A stretch of DNA of 63,875 nucleotides from Myxococcales bacterium (GTDB lineage Bacteria; Myxococcota_A; Polyangia; Polyangiales; Ga0077539), in NCBI GenBank assembly GCA_013298625.1, contig JAAFIF010000053.1, positions 1 to 63,875 on the forward strand, written 5' to 3'. Positions 59,194 through 63,875 of this stretch are shown piece after piece. Position 1 is the stretch's first letter. Each line of letters begins with the position of its first letter. The position numbers and the translations under genes are program-made. The notes beneath the pieces were generated by a model. It did not search any database, was not told the origin of the DNA, and was given only the letters and a program-made list of their open reading frames with translations.

Positions 59194-61230
59194 ATGAACC
59201 TCCGACGAACGCACATCGCCTCCGTCTTCGCGCTGCTCGCGGCTTGCACCGGCTCGACGCGCTCGGTGCGCAACGATCCCCCGCCGACCGAACCTGCGGA
59301 CGCAGCGACGCCCGTCGCCGACGCCGCGCCGAGCGTGGACACGGACGCCGCCGTCGTCGCTCGCGCGCCGCTGCCCGCGACGACGTGGCGTCCCCTCGAC
59401 GGGCCGGCGATGGATCGGCTGCTCAATTTGCACCGCGCGCACAGCCCGTCGCTCTCTGCGGACGGTCGCAACGTGGTGTTCTTGTCGGACGCGCCGGGCG
59501 TGCCGCAGCCGTTCATCGCAGCGGTCGGCGCGCAGCCGGTGGCCGAGGCGCAGTGGCGTCGGCTCGCGACGATCGACGACAGAGTGCACTGGGCGCAGTA
59601 CGCGCCGGGCGGCCGCGCCGTGTTGTTCGGCAGGGATTTTGGCGGCGACGAGAACGTTCAGTTCTATCGGCTCGACCCTTCGCGACCCGCCGAAGCGCCC
59701 GCTGAGCTCACGAGCAACCGCGCGGTGAAGAACATGTTCGGCGCGTTCGCCGAGGACGGACGCACGATCGCGTTCACGTCCAACGAGCGCAACGGCGCGG
59801 ACTTCGACGTGTACGTGCGGCCCGTGGACGGAAGCGCGCCGGCGCGGCGCTTGTACGACGGGCAAGGGCACAACGAAGCGCAGGACTTTTCGCGGGACGG
59901 ACGGCAGCTGCTGGTCATGCACGAGCGGTCGAACTTCGACGGCGACGTGATGCTGGTGGACGTGGCGAGCGGGCGGGCGACGAACCTCGTCCCCCACACG
60001 GGCGACGAGCGCTATGCGTCGCCGCGGTTCTCGCGGGACGGGCGCGCGGTGTTCGTCGTGAGCGACAAGGGCAGAGAGTTCATGAACCTCGCGCTGCGAC
60101 CGCTGCCCGAGGGCGAGCTGGTGTTCATCACCGAAGAGCAGCACGACATCGAGGCGTTCGAGCTCGCGAGCGACCGTCGCACGGCCGCGATCGTGTTCAA
60201 CATCGACGGCCGCTCGGAGCTGCGCCTCTACGATCTGCGCGACCCGAGGCATCCGCGCGAGATCAGCCGACCGCGCATCGAAGCGGGCTGGATCGGTCAC
60301 GTCGCGTTCGCGCAGAACGCGCAATCGCTCTCGGTCTCGCTCTCGCGCGGGAGCCTTCCGGACGAGGTCTACCGCGTGGACGTGCGCACGGCCGCAGTCA
60401 CGCGGCTCACGAACAGCGACCACGCAGGGATCGACACGAGCACGCTCGTCGACGGGACCATCGAGCGCGTGCGCAGCTTCGACGGAACGGAGGTCCCCGT
60501 CATCGTCTACCGCCCGCGAGGGCTGCCCGCGGGCACGCGCGCGCCGGTCATCGTCAACGTTCACGGCGGCCCCGAGGCGCAGTCAGCGCTGTGGTTCTCG
60601 CCGGTGATGCAGTTTCTCGTCGGCCACGGATACATCGTCGTCGAGCCCAACGTCCGCGGCTCGACCGGCTTCGGAAAGCGCTACGCCCACATGGACGACG
60701 TCGCGCTTCGCGAGGACTCGGTGCGCGATCTCGCCGAGGTCAACCGCTGGCTTCGCACGCAGCCCGACGTCGATCCGAACCGCATCGCCGTGATGGGCGG
60801 CTCGTACGGTGGCTACATGACCCTGGCGGCGATCACGCTGTACCCAGAGCTCTGGGCGGCCGCGTGCGACATCGTCGGGATCGCGAACTTCCGCACGTTC
60901 TTGCAGAACACCGCCGCCTACCGCCGCGCGCTTCGCGAGGCCGAGTACGGCTCGCTCGCCAACGACGGCGCGGTGCTCGATCGCGTCTCGCCCATCCACC
61001 GCGTCGATCGCATCACCACGCCGCTCATGGTGATCCACGGCGCCCGCGACCCGCGCGTCCCCGTGGGCGAAGCCGAGCAGATCGTCGCCGCCCTTCGCGC
61101 GCGTCGCCGCACGGTCGAGTACATCCGCTTCGAGAACGAAGGTCACGGCGTCGCGCGCCGAGAGAACCGCATTCGCGCGTACGGAGAGCTCGTTCGCTTC
61201 TTCGACGACGTGATGCTCAACCGGCGCTGA
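59194..61230 (+). CDS. S9-family prolyl-oligopeptidase-type lipoprotein
   Basis: The 678-residue protein has a lipobox (LLAAC) and an Asp/Ala linker, then a seven-bladed propeller (about 75-400; SPSLSADGRNVVFLSD, DGRTIAFTSNE and others) and an alpha/beta hydrolase domain. The catalytic triad is visible: GGSYGGY with Ser537, ARDPRVP with Asp619 and EGHGV with His651. It is a dipeptidyl-peptidase/acylaminoacyl-peptidase relative that would cleave short peptides outside the inner membrane. It follows the pseudo-M16 pair by 31 bp on the same strand, so the three may form an operon. Confidence 0.92.
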   Translation: MNLRRTHIASVFALLAACTGSTRSVRNDPPPTEPADAATPVADAAPSVDTDAAVVARAPLPATTWRPLDGPAMDRLLNLHRAHSPSLSADGRNVVFLSDAPGVPQPFIAAVGAQPVAEAQWRRLATIDDRVHWAQYAPGGRAVLFGRDFGGDENVQFYRLDPSRPAEAPAELTSNRAVKNMFGAFAEDGRTIAFTSNERNGADFDVYVRPVDGSAPARRLYDGQGHNEAQDFSRDGRQLLVMHERSNFDGDVMLVDVASGRATNLVPHTGDERYASPRFSRDGRAVFVVSDKGREFMNLALRPLPEGELVFITEEQHDIEAFELASDRRTAAIVFNIDGRSELRLYDLRDPRHPREISRPRIEAGWIGHVAFAQNAQSLSVSLSRGSLPDEVYRVDVRTAAVTRLTNSDHAGIDTSTLVDGTIERVRSFDGTEVPVIVYRPRGLPAGTRAPVIVNVHGGPEAQSALWFSPVMQFLVGHGYIVVEPNVRGSTGFGKRYAHMDDVALREDSVRDLAEVNRWLRTQPDVDPNRIAVMGGSYGGYMTLAAITLYPELWAAACDIVGIANFRTFLQNTAAYRRALREAEYGSLANDGAVLDRVSPIHRVDRITTPLMVIHGARDPRVPVGEAEQIVAALRARRRTVEYIRFENEGHGVARRENRIRAYGELVRFFDDVMLNRR

Positions 61231-61265
61231 GCAGCGCGCGGGGGGATGAGCGGTCGTCGCGTCGC

Positions 61266-62042
61266 TCAGCGACCGGCGTCGCGGCGGTAGAACACCGAGC
61301 CGAGCCCGCTGCTCGAGCCGCCGCTCGCGGGGGTGGCGCTGTTGTTCGCAGGGGTGCCGGTCTCGACGCGCGCCGTAGCGGCCGCGGGGTTGACCGTGTT
61401 CGCCGCGCGCGCTGCGCCGCCGAGGTTGAGCGAGACGCCCGCGTCGCCGCCGAACGTCGCTCCGGTCCCTGCGCCCGCGTCGGGGTTGGTCAGCGCCGCG
61501 GGGTTGCGACGGTTGTACAGCTCGATCGCCGCGTCCGTGAGGTTGAGCTGGCTCGGCACGTAGTGCACCGCGGTCGCGTCGACGATGATCTGAAAGCCCT
61601 GCGTCTGCGCGAGCTCGCGCATCACGGGGGTCATCTTCGTCATGATCACTTGAAACGCCTGCTGTTGGCCGGACTGCAGCTCTTGCGCGGCCTGCTGGCG
61701 TTGCCCTTCGAACGCCTGCGCCTGCTGCATGTACTGCTGGTACAGGCGCTGGATCGCTGGCGTGGGCGGGCCGCGGTGCGCTTCGAGGCGCTTCTTCATG
61801 CCCTCGAGCTGCTTGGCTTGCGGCGCGAGGCGGCCCTCGGCGCGATCGACTTGGACCTTGAGCGCGGTGAGCGCGTTGCGACCTTCGTTGGTCTCGCCCG
61901 CGGCGCGCTGCATATCGACGACGGCCACGATGCGAGCCTGCGCGTACACGCGCGGGGCGGCGACGGCCACGACGAGCGCGGCGGCGGCGTTGGCGGCGAC
62001 GCGGAGGAGGGGCGAGCGCTTGCGAGAGGTTCGTTCGGTCAT
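61266..62042 (-). CDS. OmpH/Skp-type periplasmic chaperone-like protein
   Basis: The 258-residue protein has a signal peptide (ending VYAQA), the Skp start ARIVAVVDMQRA, a long charged coiled coil (about 45-120) and the IIVDATAVHYVPSQLNLTDAAIELYN ending. Skp/OmpH trimers hold unfolded outer-membrane proteins in the periplasm. A roughly 80-residue Gly/Ala/Asn/Ser-rich tail follows the core, which typical Skp lacks. It converges on the S9 gene with a 35-bp gap. bamA and lpxD, its usual neighbours, are absent. Confidence 0.86.
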   Translation of the reverse strand: MTERTSRKRSPLLRVAANAAAALVVAVAAPRVYAQARIVAVVDMQRAAGETNEGRNALTALKVQVDRAEGRLAPQAKQLEGMKKRLEAHRGPPTPAIQRLYQQYMQQAQAFEGQRQQAAQELQSGQQQAFQVIMTKMTPVMRELAQTQGFQIIVDATAVHYVPSQLNLTDAAIELYNRRNPAALTNPDAGAGTGATFGGDAGVSLNLGGAARAANTVNPAAATARVETGTPANNSATPASGGSSSGLGSVFYRRDAGR

Positions 62043-62373
62043 TGAAGCGCGGCGTTCTCGAGATGGAAGGTAGTTTGGCTTGGCGGCGTCGGTTGTGACG
62101 CGCTGTGAGCCGTCGGACGGGCGCGGGGCCCGGTCGATTCAGTGCGTCACGGGCTTCGCGGCCGCGCGCGCAGGGCGGCCGGTGCTACGCCATCTCGAAA
62201 GTGCGATCAAGGGCGCGTCTTCTCGGTGACGGTCGAGCGCAGAGGATGCGCTGACACTCCGCGTCACAACTGCGGGGAAATTTCCCGGCGAATGCGATCC
62301 GCGGTGACGTTCGCGACCGCGCGTGCTCCAATCCGCGGCCGCTCGGGGACCGAGCAGGAGGTCGTTGTTCGTC
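62043..62373. other. Divergent intergenic region without a supported gene
   Basis: This 331-bp gap separates the divergent starts of the Skp-like and SDR genes. It holds a perfect 12-bp palindrome at 62275-62286 (GGGAAATTTCCC) and a Shine-Dalgarno-like AGGAGG at 62356-62361. I see no tRNA, small ORF with family features or terminator. Confidence 0.6.
62275..62286. promoter_or_regulatory. 12-bp perfect palindrome upstream of the SDR gene
   Basis: GGGAAATTTCCC is self-complementary and AT-rich at its centre in very GC-rich DNA. It could be a regulator site, but no regulator is linked to it. Confidence 0.35.
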
Positions 62374-63399
62374 GTGTCAGCGCGAAGCGCGGTGGTGATC
62401 ACAGGAGCTAACGGAGAAATCGGGCACGCGCTCATCGAGCGACTCACCGAGCACGGACAAGACGCGGTCATCGCGCTCGACCTTCGCGAGCCGGACCCCA
62501 GCGTGGCGAAGCGCTGCGCGCAGGTGGTCGTGGGCGACGTGACCGACGCGGCGTCCTTCGAGCGCGTGAGCGATCAGTACGACGTCCGCGCAGTGTTTCA
62601 CCTGGCCGCCATGCTCTCGACCTCGAGCGAGAAGAGCCCCGAGCGGGCGCAGTCGGTCAACGTCGACGGAACGCTCCGCGCGCTGGGGTTCGCCATGGCC
62701 CGCTCGGCCAGGCGTGGCGCGAAGGTGAGCTTCGTGTTTCCGAGCTCGATCGCTGCGTACGGCGTGCCCTCGCTCGCAGAGAAGCAGCGCGCCGGCGCTG
62801 TGCGCGAAGAGCAGTTCAACGCGCCGACGACGATGTACGGGGTCAACAAGCTCTACGGCGAGCACCTCGGGCGCTACTACTCGCGGCACTATCGTCAGCT
62901 CGCGCAAGAGCCCAACCCGCCGGGCGTGGACTTTCGTTCGATTCGATTTCCGGGGATTATTTCAGCGTTTACCGTGCCGAGCGGCGGCACGAGCGACTAC
63001 CTGCCCGAGATGTTGCACGCCGCGGCGCAGGGCAAGGACTACGCCTGCTTCGTGCGCGACGACACGCGCATCCCGTTCATGGCCATGCCCGACGCGGTCG
63101 ACGCGATCTTGCAGCTCGCCGACGCTGACGCCGCGAAGCTGAGCTCGGTGGTCTACAACGTCTCGGCGTTCAACCCGTCGCCGGCCGAGTTCTCCGAGCG
63201 CGTACTGCGGGCGTTTCCGCAGGTGAAGATCACGTACGCGCCGCACGAGAAGCGCCAGGGAATCGTGGACACCTGGCCCGCGGACCTCGACGACTCGCTC
63301 GCGCGCCGAGACTGGGCGTGGGCCCCGAAGTACTCGCTCGACCGCATGATCGACGAGTACCTCTTGCCCAACGTGAAGCAGCGCTACGCCGGGGTGTGA
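62374..63399 (+). CDS. SDR-family L-threonine 3-dehydrogenase-like oxidoreductase
   Basis: The protein (341 residues from GTG 62374) has the NAD-binding VVITGANGEIG, a PSSIAAYG serine and YGVNK catalytic pair, and the blocks typical of SDR threonine dehydrogenases: FRSIRFPGIIS, GGTSDYLPEMLHAA, IPFMAMPDAVDAI and DDSLARRDWAWAPKYSLD. These enzymes oxidise threonine to 2-amino-3-ketobutyrate. A related epimerase activity cannot be excluded. AGGAGG at 62356 is 12 nt before GTG 62374; TTG 62365 is too close to it, and GTG 62323 lies upstream of the site. No kbl (2-amino-3-ketobutyrate ligase) gene is in the window. Confidence 0.84.
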   Translation: MSARSAVVITGANGEIGHALIERLTEHGQDAVIALDLREPDPSVAKRCAQVVVGDVTDAASFERVSDQYDVRAVFHLAAMLSTSSEKSPERAQSVNVDGTLRALGFAMARSARRGAKVSFVFPSSIAAYGVPSLAEKQRAGAVREEQFNAPTTMYGVNKLYGEHLGRYYSRHYRQLAQEPNPPGVDFRSIRFPGIISAFTVPSGGTSDYLPEMLHAAAQGKDYACFVRDDTRIPFMAMPDAVDAILQLADADAAKLSSVVYNVSAFNPSPAEFSERVLRAFPQVKITYAPHEKRQGIVDTWPADLDDSLARRDWAWAPKYSLDRMIDEYLLPNVKQRYAGV

Positions 63400-63452
63400 T
63401 TGCGGATCGTGTGGATCGAGAGCGCATGGTGCGCGCCCCACCCGCGCTTGGA

Positions 63453-63875
63453 GTGAGCGAGCAATCGGGTGCGCGGCCCCCACCCGCGCTGCCGCGCGCC
63501 CCGCCCCCGCGCAGAGCGCAAGGGCGGCGGCTCTGCACGCTGAATCGTCAGGAATTGGTCTGGCAGAGTTGAGCGCGATGGCCCTTGCTCTGCAAGGGCT
63601 CTCGGGTTGCTCGATCGAACAAACCCGATCGAACACAATCGCTGCTCGTGACGTGACGGCAGACAACACGCCACCTGTGACGCGACCGCGCTCGTATCGA
63701 CGAACCTGCTCTCGCTGTTCGCTGTCATGCCCTTGCAGAGCAAGGGCTTCCTCGCTCAACTCTGCCAGACTCATTCCTGACGATTCAGCGTGCAGAGCCG
63801 CCGCCCTTGCGCTCTGCGCGGGGGCGGGGCGCGCGGCAGCGCGGGTGGGGGCCGCGCACCCGATTGCTCGCTCAC
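63453..63875. repeat. Inverted repeat with 146-nt arms and 131-bp spacer, at the window end
   Basis: The arm 63453-63598 pairs with 63730-63875. I count about six or seven mismatches, all in two short patches near the inner ends; the outer 95 nt are identical. The right arm ends exactly at the window end, so the element may continue. The ends read GTGAGCGAGC / GCTCGCTCAC. No ORF with a family match lies inside. It could be a foldback/MITE-like element or a very large hairpin; target duplications cannot be checked because the window stops. Confidence 0.85.
63580..63598. repeat. Small nested hairpin in the left arm (second copy 63730-63748)
   Basis: GCCCTTGC-TCT-GCAAGGGC is an 8-bp stem with a 3-nt loop at the inner end of the left arm. 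The right arm carries its reverse complement. Each could act as a terminator-like hairpin, although no T-run follows. Confidence 0.7.

Overview
The window (about 64 kb, GC very high, close to 70% by eye) looks like chromosomal DNA of a myxobacterium-like organism: phylum Myxococcota, probably Polyangia and perhaps Sandaracinaceae-like. The grounds are the GC content and codon bias, many lipoproteins with Asp/Ala-rich spacers after the lipobox, a membrane-anchored Ser/Thr kinase with PEGA/TPR partners, MJ0042 zinc-ribbon/TPR and FHA-GGDEF proteins, and dense 4-nt gene overlaps. This is inference; no rRNA or other marker for firm placement is present. I saw no tRNA, rRNA, CRISPR array, transposase or phage gene. 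The first gene is cut by the window start, and the last feature is a large inverted repeat that runs exactly to the window end, so the window may be a contig that broke at repeats.

Layout. 1-9 kb: tail of an Ala-rich protein, pyrF, a phosphofructokinase with mixed donor-site residues, then secreted or lipoprotein genes (beta-propeller-like proteins, a calcineurin-type phosphatase, a CapA-like phosphatase, a YARHG protein) and an orphan xdhC. 9-17 kb: a NADAR protein; a three-gene overlapping operon (DUF302, TetR regulator, secreted protein); and, divergently, a double-domain CoA-dehydratase activase plus its dehydratase-like partner. A perfect 20-bp palindrome lies between the two divergent units. 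17-37 kb: a membrane zinc-ribbon protein, a YheT-type hydrolase, and an island of large surface lipoproteins. The island holds an integrin-beta-like VWA protein, propeller-like proteins and two tandem seven-repeat FG-GAP paralogues that share a 549-bp identical block, followed by an esterase, an EEP-family protein and smaller genes.

37-44 kb: an overlapping trio (membrane-anchored protein, GT39-type glycosyltransferase, NUDIX hydrolase) converges on a tetR - membrane-fusion lipoprotein - FtsX-type permease - ATPase efflux operon. Its promoter and operator suggest autoregulated, leaderless expression. 44-49 kb: a Ser/Thr kinase - TPR/PEGA protein - propeller lipoprotein - membrane protein operon. 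49-57 kb: dnaK, a 1270-residue zinc-ribbon/TPR protein with a small membrane partner, and an FHA-GGDEF diguanylate cyclase. 56-63 kb: two overlapping M16-like proteins that both lack the zinc motif, an S9 peptidase lipoprotein, a Skp/OmpH-type chaperone and a threonine-dehydrogenase-type SDR. The window closes with a 423-bp inverted repeat with 146-nt arms.

The most coherent candidate systems are (i) the activase/dehydratase-like pair with its TetR/DUF302 neighbours and shared palindrome, (ii) the integrin-like surface lipoprotein island, and (iii) the pseudo-M16 pair packed back to back with a cyclic-di-GMP gene.
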